A stretch of 62,105 nt of DNA, taken from NCBI RefSeq assembly GCF_900109605.1, contig NZ_FOAM01000024.1, positions 1 through 62,105 on the forward strand, given 5' to 3'. Of this stretch, positions 25,021 to 33,340 are shown piece by piece. The stretch comes from Xaviernesmea oryzae. Lineage in GTDB: Bacteria; Pseudomonadota; Alphaproteobacteria; Rhizobiales; Rhizobiaceae. The notes under the pieces are model-generated. The model worked only from the letters and a program-made list of their open reading frames with translations, was not told where the DNA came from and did no database searches. The translations under genes and the position numbers were made by a program. Positions within the stretch are counted from its first letter, which is position 1, and every line of letters begins with the position of its first letter.

Positions 25021-25918
25021 TCTCGTTCATTGACGAACACAGTAGCGTGTTCGGGGTCGAGCCGATATGCAGTCTTTTGCCGATTGCCCCATCAACCTAC
25101 TACGAGAATATCGCCAAGCGCTTGGATATGGACAGCCTGTCGGTTCGCGCCCGCAGCGATATCGGCATGAAGATCGAGATACGCCGGGTGTTCAATGAGA
25201 ACCTCAAGCTCTAGGGGTGCGTAAAGTCTGGCGGCAGTTGCAGCGAGAAGGTTACGCCATCGCCCGCTGCATGGTCGCTCGGCTTATGAATTCGATGAGC
25301 CTGCAGGGGATCATTTGAGAAAAGCCGGTCCGCACGACATTCTCGGACAAGGCAGCCTCGAGCCCGCTTGACCAGGTAAACCGCCAGTTTAAAGCCCCAG
25401 CTCCAAGCAGGTGTAAGTTTCGGGCTTCACCTATGTCGCGAGCTGGCAGGGCTTCGTCTACGTTGCCTTTGTGGTCGACGTCTTTGCCCTACGCATCGTT
25501 GGCTGGCGGGCGAGCCGGACGGTACATGCGAGCTTTGTCCTCGACGCCCTTGAACAGGCAGTTCATGATCAGCGTCCCGTTCATGGCGGCGGGCTCGTGC
25601 ACTATTCGGACAGGGGCGTTCAATACGTGTTCATCCGGTATTCCGAGCGGCTGGCAGAAGCTGACATTGAGCCGTCTGTCGGAAGTGTCGGCGACAGGTA
25701 CGACAGTGCCCTCGCCGAAACGATCAACGGTCTCTCCAAAGCCGAGGTCATTCATCGGAGCAAACCATGGAGGAGCTTCGAAGCGGTGGAATTCGCCACT
25801 CGGGAATGGGTCGAGTGGTTCAACCACCGACGACTACTGGAGCCCATCGGCACATGTCGCCAGCCGAGGCTGAAGAACGCTCCTACGCCATGCTGGACGA
25901 AACGGCCATGGCTGCATA
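25017..25918 (+). pseudogene. IS3-family transposase OrfB, disrupted
   Basis: The beginning reads [20 protein letters not shown] and PIAPSTYYE as in OrfB, but a stop appears at about 25212 and the frame changes (GVRKVWRQLQREGYAIARCM), then changes again around 25370-25440. The rve core is preserved further on: FVVDVFALRIVGWRAS, VHYSDRGVQYV and ALAETINGLSKAEVIH, including Asp and Glu of the DDE triad, ending WFNHRRLLEPIG. A last frameshift near 25850 leads to the native stop at 25916-25918. Not expected to make an active enzyme. Confidence 0.85.
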
Positions 25919-25958
25919 ACACAAACCAAATGGCCTCCGGCAAACCCGGTGCAGTTCA

Positions 25959-26275
25959 CAAAGAAGGTAGGGCCTATATGGGCATCGGTTCATTGAGCGG
26001 CTGGATCGGATAGAAAGATGAACTTCGGCGTCACAGGCGAGGCAGTACCAAAAGCCGCATCATCGAGAACCGACAGATACTCTTGAACTGAGCGGCCAGC
26101 GTCCTCATTGGCTTTCCATTCCGTGCCCGGTACCGAACGCTGCTTGTTGGCATCCGCTGTAATAAGGTTGGCATCGACTGCAAACCCTTTGCTGCAGAGA
26201 TATTATGCGAGAAAAGAAGGACCTCAGCCTGGAGAAAGTTCTCGAGCACATTCATCACGAGCTGCTCACTGTCAT
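25959..26275 (-). pseudogene. IS1182-family transposase, N-terminal/middle piece
   Basis: In one minus-strand frame the peptide KGFAVDANLITADANKQRS with VPGTEWKANEDAGRSVQEYL and FGTASPVTPKF is typical of the catalytic region of IS1182 transposases (the first Asp is in VDAN). It continues the gene whose C-terminal part ends at 24640. Frameshifts and stops are present and the true N-terminus is missing beyond 26275, where an unrelated gene's 3' end begins. Together with the other piece it shows the IS1182 was already old or was broken when the IS3 landed. Confidence 0.78.
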
Positions 26276-27136
26276 TTAAGATCGCAGCGTCGCGGCGAGT
26301 TTCGAAGGAGAGACTGGTGCAACCGCTATATTCAAATGTCTATAAACATAGGTATCCCGTATGTCGTCGACCGGCATGGTTATCTGCTTCTCTGTGACGG
26401 CTATAAGATATCTAATCGAGCGCAACTCACGACCACCCAAAACTCCGTGGGCATAAGCGTCCGACTGAATTGCGGCATCGCGCAACTTAGAATCCGCTTC
26501 CACTTGGCTTTTCGCAACTTTCCACTCCGTCAGTACCAAACCCTCAGCGGCACGAGCAGCAACGACCTCATCGACTGGCTCATGCGACACCAAATCTGTC
26601 CTCGCAGCTCTCGAATGGGCTTTAAATGCGTAAATACCATGTTGCAGGAGGTGGGCTGCACCCAACGCCTCGCAAGCGGTCTCACTTGAACGAAACGCTG
26701 TCTGCCACCGATTTCGAACTGTATCATCGATCGCAATTGTCCACTGAAGGTGAAGTATTGCTCTTTCGGTCCGCGACGTTAAATCCAATTGACCATCATT
26801 CAACAATTGCGTGACCTCGGCCGCGAATGCTTGAAGAAGGACGAGTCCCTCCAAAAGAACGGTCGCTCGCATGTGCGGCTCGGCTTGATTCCGTGCAATA
26901 ACTCGAAGACGACCCTGCCGCTCGAAGACGTCAAAGACGGACTTCGGAAGTGCCGGAAACCTCACCCACGCGAAATCCTCAGTCAGCACGACAATTTCTG
27001 CAAGTCGCTCGTGGAGCGACTTGTAAACAGAAGCGAGGTTCGTCTCTTGATGAGCTAATTCGTTTGCAAGTCGAGCGGAAGAAATAAGAGCGTCGATACG
27101 CGCTTTTACCACCATCCAGTCTTCTTTCAACGACAT
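26276..27136 (-). CDS. Hypothetical protein with PD-(D/E)XK-nuclease-like C-terminal motif
   Basis: 286 residues from ATG 27136 (GTG 27142 also possible). Mostly helical. Near residues 181-206 the pattern Asp, then VLTEWKVAK (E-x-K, about 204-206), then QSDAYAHGVLGG with Gln and Tyr about 20 residues on, matches the strand-turn-strand and following helix of PD-(D/E)XK nuclease folds. No named family was identified and the N-terminal 170 residues are unrecognised. The 3' end abuts an IS1182 relic, so the C-terminus could be truncated or altered. Isolated, with no partner gene overlapping it. Confidence 0.5.
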   Translation of the reverse strand: MSLKEDWMVVKARIDALISSARLANELAHQETNLASVYKSLHERLAEIVVLTEDFAWVRFPALPKSVFDVFERQGRLRVIARNQAEPHMRATVLLEGLVLLQAFAAEVTQLLNDGQLDLTSRTERAILHLQWTIAIDDTVRNRWQTAFRSSETACEALGAAHLLQHGIYAFKAHSRAARTDLVSHEPVDEVVAARAAEGLVLTEWKVAKSQVEADSKLRDAAIQSDAYAHGVLGGRELRSIRYLIAVTEKQITMPVDDIRDTYVYRHLNIAVAPVSPSKLAATLRS

Positions 27137-27503
27137 AACCACACCCGTTCGTGAAGGAACGCGTCGCGTGTACTATCGAGCGAGAGGAAAGTGCAATGTT
27201 CCGACCGGGTCTGCGCCGCCAAGGTGTGTTCCCGCGGGTCAGGATGATCCTGATCGGAGCCTACGGCAAGAGTTTTTCGAGTCTTGCTGATCCTGTAGGT
27301 CGTTTGCAGCATAACCGTCCTCGAGGGGGAGTCTCTCGCCAAATTTCAAGGTAAATTTCTGTCCAAGTCACTTGTCCGTCCCGCCGGGGGCGGGTCGGAG
27401 CACTCGATCAGGTTCGTGATCGTTGGCTAAGTCGCCTCCACTCGCCCGCGCCGTCATATCGCTCCATTGACCAACAGACCAGCGTAGCGCCTGAGCACGT
27501 CGT
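27137..27503. other. Gene-free region
   Basis: 367 bases between two minus-strand genes. It contains a GC-rich hairpin (CCCGCC / GGCGGG) near 27380-27400 without a T-run. It could help terminate the operon entering from the right. No coding sequence is convincing. Confidence 0.35.
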
Positions 27504-28061
27504 TTAGCCGGCTCGACGCTCCTCCGGTTCATCACGGTGATTCATATTCAGCGAAAACGGATCGAGAGCATTAATCGTGAGCTTCGCATTGATCCGACGC
27601 GCGCCTCGACCTGCTCGCAGCCAATTCGATGCAGGCTCCAGATCGAACCGCGGCCGGCGCTGTCCCTCCTTTGGCGCCATCGCCTTTTCAAGGCTGTCGG
27701 CAAGTTCATCGACTCGATAGAGCCCGCCCTGACTCGGCGGGGGCATCTCCCGCTGCTGGAGAGCCTGTCGTTTGACATGCAGCTTCTTCGCCACGTCGGC
27801 GAGGCTGACTAAGTCGGGGCGAACCTCTCGAAGCTGCGTGCCAGCCGGAAAATGCTTCAGCAGCATGGCCGCGACCGCCAGGATCGCGCTTTCAGCGTCG
27901 TCTCCTTCGGCCTCGAGTTCAACAGCTACCAGTCCGGCGATACCTGTGCCGACCAGGGCGTCCTCAAAACCAGCCTCGAAGACACAATCCGACAGTTTGA
28001 ACGGATCGTGGTCTCCCTCGGGCAAAGCGAAAACCACTTCGAATTCGAATTGCTCAGCCAT
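27504..28061 (-). CDS. HTH-containing protein paired with HicA-like gene (possible antitoxin)
   Basis: 185 residues from ATG 28061, which lies inside the last codons of the upstream gene (stop at 28054), a coupling that favours this start over a longer frame. The N-terminal ~85 residues (FEFEVVFALPEGDHDPFKLS, LVAVELEAEGDDAESAI) resemble an alpha/beta HicB-like domain. The middle has SLADVAKKLHVKRQALQQRE, a DNA-binding helix-turn-helix. Paired with an 87-residue HicA-like protein and preceded by a palindromic operator, it is plausibly the antitoxin/repressor of a two-gene module. The order (toxin first) matches hicAB. Confidence 0.65.
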   Translation of the reverse strand: MAEQFEFEVVFALPEGDHDPFKLSDCVFEAGFEDALVGTGIAGLVAVELEAEGDDAESAILAVAAMLLKHFPAGTQLREVRPDLVSLADVAKKLHVKRQALQQREMPPPSQGGLYRVDELADSLEKAMAPKEGQRRPRFDLEPASNWLRAGRGARRINAKLTINALDPFSLNMNHRDEPEERRAG

Positions 28062-28317
28062 CGTCTTCGCCTTCTTCATCAAGCTTGGTGCAGGCCAAAG
28101 CCTTCTGGCGCAATCGCTTGGCGTGCTGTTCAGGATTCTTCGGGGTGGACCAGACGGACATCTGGCAAAATTCACCGCAGCGGCAATTCTTACTGTTCAT
28201 TGGGCAACGAAGGATGCCCCAGGCATGTCCTTTGCCCTCGATGACCTCCCAGCCACGTGCTTCGAGCTCCTTGAGGACGCTTTCGATTTCCTTCGACGTG
28301 TGCCTGCTCCGAGCCAA
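28054..28317 (-). CDS. HicA-like small protein (possible mRNA interferase toxin)
   Basis: 87 residues from TTG 28317, chosen because AGGAGGGGGAG lies just upstream and no ATG is available. SKEIESVLKELEARGWEVIE followed by GKGHAWGILRCP resembles the HicA double-stranded-RNA-binding-like fold, with the H in GKGHAWG in the place of the catalytic histidine. It is longer than usual HicA (~60) because of a cysteine-containing insert (NSKNCRCGEFCQMSV) and a charged tail. It overlaps the downstream HTH gene. The toxin role is inferred from fold and gene order. Confidence 0.6.
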   Translation of the reverse strand: MARSRHTSKEIESVLKELEARGWEVIEGKGHAWGILRCPMNSKNCRCGEFCQMSVWSTPKNPEQHAKRLRQKALACTKLDEEGEDDG

Positions 28318-28337
28318 GATGGTCTCCCCCTCCTAAT

Positions 28338-28351
28338 TTGTCAAGTGACAA
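28338..28351. promoter_or_regulatory. Palindromic operator upstream of HicA-like/HTH pair
   Basis: TTGTCA-AG-TGACAA is a perfect 14-base inverted repeat placed 21 bases upstream of the TTG start and adjacent to the ribosome-binding site. This is where an autoregulating antitoxin would bind. The downstream gene encodes an HTH protein that could be the ligand. Confidence 0.55.
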
Positions 28352-28598
28352 GTTACAGTCCGCGACGGCGTGCGGAGATGGCGCGTGTTGATATCCCGCC
28401 TCCAGTGTCACAGCGTATCAGCTGCACGTCTTTAACCGCGCTCGACTGCCCCGCAGATGTGTTACACCTCGATGAAGCATCCACGGCTCAAACGCAATTA
28501 GATCTAGCAGCCGCCTCATCACCGCGTTTCCGAGTGATTTTCGCCAGCATTCTCGAAAGCTGTCTCGATGGCGTCGAGGACCACTGGGGTCGTTGACC
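28352..28598. other. Gene-free region between operator and IS5
   Basis: Some 250 bases with no credible gene in either strand; it probably holds the promoter of the minus-strand pair at its left edge and old flank of the IS5 insertion at its right edge. Confidence 0.35.
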
Positions 28599-29434
28599 TA
28601 GGCTCAGGACCTAATAATTTGGTTTGAGATGTGATTCACGGTTTGCGAAAGGAGACCGTGATGAGTGATGTGTTTCTGCTGAGCGAGCGCCAGATGGCTC
28701 GGATTTCACCCTTCTTTCCGCTGGCACACGGTGTTCCCCGCGTCGATGATCGCCGTGTCGTCAGCGGCATCGTCACCGTCATCAAGCATGGCCTGCAATG
28801 GAAGGATGCGCCCAAGGATTATGGACCGCACAAGACGCTCTATAACCGTTTCATCCGCTGGAGCCGCCTCGGCGTCTTCGACCGCATCTTCGCGGCACTC
28901 GCCGGTGAAGGGCCCAAGCCCGAGCGCCTCATGATCGACGCAACGCACCTCAAAGCGCATCGCACGGCAGCGAGCCTGCTCAAAAAGGGGCTGTTCCCCG
29001 CCGTATCGGGCGAAGCAAAGGTGGGCTGAACTCCAAACTGCACACCGTCTGCGATAGCGAGGGACGCCCGATCATCATGCTGCTCAGTGAAGGCCAAATG
29101 AGCGACCACAAAGGTGCTCACCTCCTGCTCAAGAGCCTGCCGCCGGCCAAAACGCTGATTGCCGACCGTGGCTACGACAGCAAGACCTTTCGCGAAGGCT
29201 TGCAGGAAAAGGGTATCGAGCCCTGCATTCCATCGAGCCGCAGCAGAAAGGTGCCCTATCCATACGACAAGGCACTCTATCGCAAGCGCCACAAGGTCGA
29301 GAACCTCTTCGCCAAGCTCAAGGACTGGCGTCGCATCGCAACCCGCTACGACCGATGCGCGCATACCTTCTTCTCAGCCATCTGCATCGCCGCAACCGTC
29401 ATCTTCTGGCTGTGATTTATGAGCCCTGAGCCTA
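28599..29434 (+). mobile_element. IS5-family (IS427-type) insertion sequence
   Basis: About 836 bases bounded by near-perfect inverted repeats: the left end reads CTAGGCTCAGGACC and the right end is the complement of CTAGGCTCAGGGCT. CTAG occurs at both borders, fitting the short target duplication of this group. It holds one transposase spread over two frames joined at an A-rich slippery site. Apparently complete and the best candidate for a still-active IS in the window. Confidence 0.88.
28661..29415 (+). CDS. IS5-family transposase made by -1 frameshifting
   Basis: The first frame starts at ATG 28661 after a GGAGA site (MSDVFLLSERQMARISPFFP, GLQWKDAPKDYGPHKTLYNR, LMIDATHLKAHRTAAS with the first Asp) and ends at 29029. 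The second frame carries GLNSKLHTVCDSEGRPI, LIADRGYDSKTF (second Asp) and KRHKVENLFAKLKDWRRIAT (Glu), ending at 29415. The overlap contains CTCAAAAAGGGG; a -1 slip there yields KKGAVPRRIGRSKGGLNS, the normal continuous sequence of this group. The two-frame arrangement is therefore likely natural recoding rather than decay. Confidence 0.85.
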
Positions 29435-29686
29435 GTGGTCTATCCGCTTTGCCAGGTCAAAACCACACTACAAACAGCCACGGCCCTCGCTCAATGCGCG
29501 GGCTGAAGAGGTTTTGCTATCCTCCTCGCCAATTTCGATATGGCGATTTTGACAGATTGTGAGAGATCGCTCTGCTGGCAACAATAAGCAAATTCTAAAG
29601 CTGTCTGGAAGGACGAGGTCCGAAAGTGGTTTTCCGCTGGCGGAGACATCGTCGGTGGCGGCTGCCTCGTGCGCCAGGATCTGCTT

Positions 29687-30763
29687 ATGTCGGATAATCC
29701 GTCGATCGAGAGATGGAAGCGTGCCCCACGCCTCAACGCCTTTGCCGCCTTCTTTGAGGAAGCGGCCAGCGGGCGGACTGGCAGGCCAGACCTTGGAGAG
29801 GTTATGCCTGACATCAACATGCTTGGTGCTGATATCGAATGCCTGACCTTCCTGGACAGTCAGAGTCGCTTATGGGTGCCGTTCGACAGCCATTATTTCG
29901 CGAGCATCCCCTTCCGGTTGGAGGAGGAGGCGCGATTGGGCACTGCCATCCTGGCTTACTGCGAACATGTGTGGGCGCACGAAAAGCGTCCTGCCTTGTT
30001 CTACACTTTAGGCGCTGGACCAGGCCGGCTTGCGAGAACCCTGGCGAGGATCGGTGACGGACGCATTCGTTCCCTCAACTGCAGCCCGACGTCAGCAAAC
30101 CGTCTTAGTTTCGAGGCGAACAGGGGGAGCGAGCATGCGCACTTCTTCCTGGGCCCGTTCTTCATGCTGGATGAGGCGCGCTATGCGACTGACGAGTCCC
30201 TGCGATCGTTTCGCGGCGGCTTCGACATCCTGATGGAAGATACGACGTTCCAGATGTACGGCACGGACCGTGAGGCGCAGCTCGCCTTTATCGCGCCACG
30301 GATACGAGCCGACGGGCTATTGATCCAGGTTCAAAAAATGGCGCACCGCGATCGCCTTGTCTACGACTGCCGTGAGCGGCAGAAGGATGATCAGTTCAAA
30401 TCGAGGTATTTCTCGAGAGGACAAATCGATGCGAAAAAGCGGGAAATTCTCGAGACCATGCGAAGCTGCGAAGTGGATCTCGAGACGTCGATCTCGGCGC
30501 TCGCGTCGTTTTTTCGCTTCTCCGCCGTCACCTGGAACAGCGGGAATTTCTACACGATCCTCTCTTCGCATTCGATCGATGCACTGTCCGGTCTCCTGCA
30601 GTTCATGTTTCAGCCCGCGATACCTGAAAGCTTCTGCTATGAGAAGCTGCCACGCTTGTGGATGAACGGCGCCGAGATCTCTGTGCCGGAGAAGTGGAGC
30701 TGGCGTCAGCCGAAGCCATGCATTTTCGCCTCGCAATCATCAAGCTTCGCTCATCATGGCTGA
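29687..30763 (+). CDS. SAM-dependent methyltransferase-like protein
   Basis: About 358 residues from ATG 29687 (AGGAT six bases upstream). FYTLGAGPGRLARTLARI near residues 105-120 looks like motif I of Rossmann methyltransferases, and FDILMEDTTFQMYG followed by APRIRADGLLIQVQK matches the later acidic/strand motifs. The enclosing sequence is not a family I can name. It overlaps the following 478-residue gene by eight bases, so the two are translated together and probably act in one pathway. Located just after an IS5 element, with no visible promoter box. Confidence 0.65.
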   Translation: MSDNPSIERWKRAPRLNAFAAFFEEAASGRTGRPDLGEVMPDINMLGADIECLTFLDSQSRLWVPFDSHYFASIPFRLEEEARLGTAILAYCEHVWAHEKRPALFYTLGAGPGRLARTLARIGDGRIRSLNCSPTSANRLSFEANRGSEHAHFFLGPFFMLDEARYATDESLRSFRGGFDILMEDTTFQMYGTDREAQLAFIAPRIRADGLLIQVQKMAHRDRLVYDCRERQKDDQFKSRYFSRGQIDAKKREILETMRSCEVDLETSISALASFFRFSAVTWNSGNFYTILSSHSIDALSGLLQFMFQPAIPESFCYEKLPRLWMNGAEISVPEKWSWRQPKPCIFASQSSSFAHHG

Positions 30764-32192
30764 GCATAACGCGGCGAGAGAATCGGCCGACGCAGCTGAA
30801 CCGAGGTGGCAAGGCGAGCGCCCGGATGCGGAAAGCGTCAGGGCCTCACTGACTTCGCTGATTCCATATCTCAGCTCCTTCTGGCACCGGCCACTTGGAG
30901 ATTATGCGACAGCTGTCTACAGCGTCGACGCCAGGCTTTCCTCTTCTAGCGCAAGAGATGAGGCTATGCTGAGGCTCCAGCGTTGGATTGCTCGTCTGGC
31001 GCGTCGAAACGGGGCGACTGAGCAAAGCGCCAACGAGGCAGCGCGGCAGTTCTCGACGGCACCGATCATTCAGACCGGGCCGCATTGTCATCTGCTGGTC
31101 GAGCCCGATGCCTTCTACACACACCTGTTCAGCTTGATCGGCATCACGGCTCGGGAGCTGCGATGGCATGTCTGGTATAGCGCATCGACGGTCAAATTCA
31201 TCGAGCGGCCACGGAAGGGGCCAGGATGGCTGACGCTGGATGGTGATCTCGTCAACGTCTTCGGTCTGCCCCGCAGCCGGCTGGACTCGTTCAATATTTG
31301 CGGGACCAATGGACCCTATCGGTTTGCCTTGTCTACGCATGGTAGCGTTACGCACGTGAACAGCATGGCAGAACGTCTCAAGGCACTCCTGCCCAGCCTA
31401 GCGTATCAATCGGCTGCCGACGCTATCAAAGCGGCGAACGCTGCACTCTGGAAAAGATGGTTTCCACCTGATGTCGAACTCCTGCAGGTCGACGACGGCG
31501 ATGTCGGTGATCTTCTCGCCAATCACCTGAGCGACGATGGATCCTGGCTCAGCCAGCGCTTCGTCCTTGGCGGCGTTGCCGTGGAGGTGCTGCGGGTTGT
31601 CGAGGAACTCGATCAAGGACCGTGGACGGGATGGATACGGCGCACGACGGATCTGTTCTGGGCGCTTGAGCGCGGACGGCTCTATCCGTTGCGCCTTCAA
31701 GGCCAATCCCTTGTCGGCGACGGTGGTCACGCAAGCGGCGTGGCGTTCTCCCCGATGGCGCTCGCGGAAGCTCTGCGTCAACGGCGGATCGTTCCAAGCC
31801 TTCTGGTGACCTTTATCGTCCTGTCCATCTTGCCAGGCGCGCGCGTTCTCGGCGGCTGCCGCCAAACGGTCTACTATCCCCTTATGCGCTACGTGTTCGC
31901 CCGCGCGCTCGAGAAGATGGACGAGCGCGATGTTCTGGTCTCGTTGCGCGCTGATGTTCGGTTAGGGATGTGGGGCCATCGCGTGTTAACGCCTATGAAC
32001 GGACAACCTTTTGCCGAACTCGAACAGTTAGGCAATGTGTTGGAGCTGTTGCCGGAATACGAGGGCAAAACCCTGCATCGGGCCTGCGGGAAGCTCGCCA
32101 GCTTTACCGGCGATCCCATCTGGGCCGGCATGAGGCAACATATTGCATCCGGCGAGGTCCGTCCGGCCTCACGCGAATGGCAGTGGGCCTGA
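30756..32192 (+). CDS. Unrecognised 478-residue protein coupled to methyltransferase-like gene
   Basis: No signal peptide and only one modest hydrophobic patch (SLLVTFIVLSILPGARVLGG), so probably cytoplasmic. Distinctive blocks: QTGPHCHLLVEPDAFYTHLF, with a His-Cys-His and nearby acidic residues that could bind metal; RWHVWYSASTVKFIE; GWLTLDGDLVNVFGL; NICGTNGPYRFALS; GGCRQTVYYPLMR. None matches a family I know. The start overlaps the upstream methyltransferase-like gene by eight bases (ATG 30756 with stop at 30763). The pair may modify a small molecule or peptide, but that is conjecture. Confidence 0.7.
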   Translation: MAEHNAARESADAAEPRWQGERPDAESVRASLTSLIPYLSSFWHRPLGDYATAVYSVDARLSSSSARDEAMLRLQRWIARLARRNGATEQSANEAARQFSTAPIIQTGPHCHLLVEPDAFYTHLFSLIGITARELRWHVWYSASTVKFIERPRKGPGWLTLDGDLVNVFGLPRSRLDSFNICGTNGPYRFALSTHGSVTHVNSMAERLKALLPSLAYQSAADAIKAANAALWKRWFPPDVELLQVDDGDVGDLLANHLSDDGSWLSQRFVLGGVAVEVLRVVEELDQGPWTGWIRRTTDLFWALERGRLYPLRLQGQSLVGDGGHASGVAFSPMALAEALRQRRIVPSLLVTFIVLSILPGARVLGGCRQTVYYPLMRYVFARALEKMDERDVLVSLRADVRLGMWGHRVLTPMNGQPFAELEQLGNVLELLPEYEGKTLHRACGKLASFTGDPIWAGMRQHIASGEVRPASREWQWA

Positions 32193-32364
32193 TCCGCTTA
32201 AAGGATTTGGGTGTGTTCAGCCAAAGATCGGTCCGGCCCCTGAAGACCAGTCTCCTGTGGCACTACTTGAGACCTGTCTTGTCGATCCAGTGCTTCAAGC
32301 CTTGTGCCTTGACGCCGCTCATGGCGCTTCATATCCATGCCTCAAATCGGTGAGGAGAGGTCTC

Positions 32365-32637
32365 GTGGCCGTGACAATCTTGACTTCGAAGGGTCAAATC
32401 ACCATCCCGCAAAAAATCAGGAACGACATGGGGCTCACGGCTGGGGACCGCATCGCATTCGTTCGAATGGCGGAAGGACATTATTCCCTTGTTCCGTTGA
32501 CGCGCTCGATCAAGAGCCTCAAGGGAATTGTGCCGGTTTCCAACCGCATGGTGAGCATTGACTATATGCAGGAGGCAATTGCAGCCGCAGCCACTGAAGC
32601 CGTTCATCCGGTGCCGTCTGTCTCAAAGCAGGCATGA
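32365..32637 (+). CDS. AbrB/MazE-type antitoxin-like protein (orphan)
   Basis: 90 residues from GTG 32365, which has AGGAGAGG four bases upstream; a longer frame to 32143 lacks a ribosome site. The AbrB/SpoVT swapped-hairpin domain is clear: TILTSKGQITIPQKIRNDMG, LTAGDRIAFVRM. Such proteins are usually antitoxins for PIN-domain or MazF toxins and bind their own promoter. No toxin gene follows before the opposing gene at 32692, so this copy appears to be alone. Confidence 0.8.
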   Translation: MAVTILTSKGQITIPQKIRNDMGLTAGDRIAFVRMAEGHYSLVPLTRSIKSLKGIVPVSNRMVSIDYMQEAIAAAATEAVHPVPSVSKQA

Positions 32638-32691
32638 TCCCGTTACAGGTCATCATCATTCAAGTGCAGAGTTCACCATCCACTTTCCGTT

Positions 32692-33018
32692 CTAACGACG
32701 GTTAGAAATATCGCTGAAAATCTTGCTCTTGATGGCATGTCCGTTGAGACGCGCAACAATCTCCGGTTCGCCGCCGATGGCTTCGATAAAGCGACGGAGC
32801 GTGCCGACATACATGTCAGCGCGCTTCTCGGACTTGGCTACGGAGCCCTGCGTCGGTTGGAGCGTCTGACCGATCTCCTCCTGTGAGAGCTGCATCGCGC
32901 GCCGCGCTTCGGCTAGGTCCATCTCCGCGTCAAAGCGTTCGCTTTCGACGTTTGCCTCGGCCTATGGCTCTCGAGAAATGCGAAGCCGCAGATCTGCAAA
33001 TTTATGTCTACCGGCCAC
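32692..33018 (-). pseudogene. HigA/XRE-type antitoxin interrupted by an amber codon
   Basis: The frame begins at GTG 33018 inside the end of the toxin gene, behind AAGGAGAAAGG, and reads HKFADLRLRISREP, then TAG at 32962-32964 where relatives have Gln, then AEANVESERFDAEMDLAEAR and the HTH MQLSQEEIGQTLQPTQGSVA with TLRRFIEAIGGEPEIVARL. A shorter product could restart at ATG 32922, retaining the HTH (76 residues). It is therefore a nonsense mutant that might keep DNA binding. Confidence 0.65.
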
Positions 33019-33338
33019 AGCCTTTCTCCTTTTCCAACTCGCGCAGATGTCCGTCATAAAGAGCGTCGGCGATCGGGATCATTAGGTCATAGAGACGCTT
33101 GTCGCCCGTCTTGTCTCCACCGAGCAGCAAGATTGCCGCTCGGCTAGGATCGAACGCATAGAACACCCAGAGTGGCCTGCCGCCGCTCTGCACGCGCAGT
33201 TCCCGCATATGCACATGACGCGAGCCGGCGATGCCGCTGGACTAGGGATGTGACAGGCTAGGGCCGCGCTGTTCTAGCTTTCGCACACGGACATCAATGC
33301 TGATCTGATTAGGCCGTTCGATGGTGCGTGGAAATCGG
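33008..33338 (-). pseudogene. HigB-type toxin remnant interrupted by an amber codon
   Basis: The C-terminal portion (from ATG 33214) reads MRELRVQSGGRPLWVFYAFD, AAILLLGGDKTGDKRLYDLM and IPIADALYDGHLRELEKEKG, the conserved part of PF05973-type HigB/RelE toxins. Upstream in frame, VRVRKLEQRGPSLSHP, then TAG (33242-33244) at the usual Tyr, then SSGIAGSRHVHMREL continue the family sequence. The extreme N-terminus is lost at about 33338. Both toxin and antitoxin have thus lost one codon to TAG, and the toxin is expected to be inactive. Confidence 0.68.
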
Positions 33339-33340
33339 CG

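Larger units (their letters stand above)
24641..25958 (+). mobile_element. IS3-family element inserted in IS1182 relic
   Basis: 1318 bases bounded by 26-base imperfect inverted repeats. The left end starts TGAACCGCGCCGAG and the right end is the complement of TGAACTGCACCGGG; the repeats share 23 of 26 positions. The element contains orfA and a decayed orfB in the usual overlapping layout. It interrupts an IS1182 transposase gene. The three bases on each side (GAT, CAA) do not form an obvious target duplication, consistent with later rearrangement. Confidence 0.85.

Noticed and set aside
28661-29415. IS5 transposase as a decayed, frameshifted gene
   Set aside because: The frame change sits at an A-run and the -1 product restores the conserved sequence, so programmed recoding is more likely.
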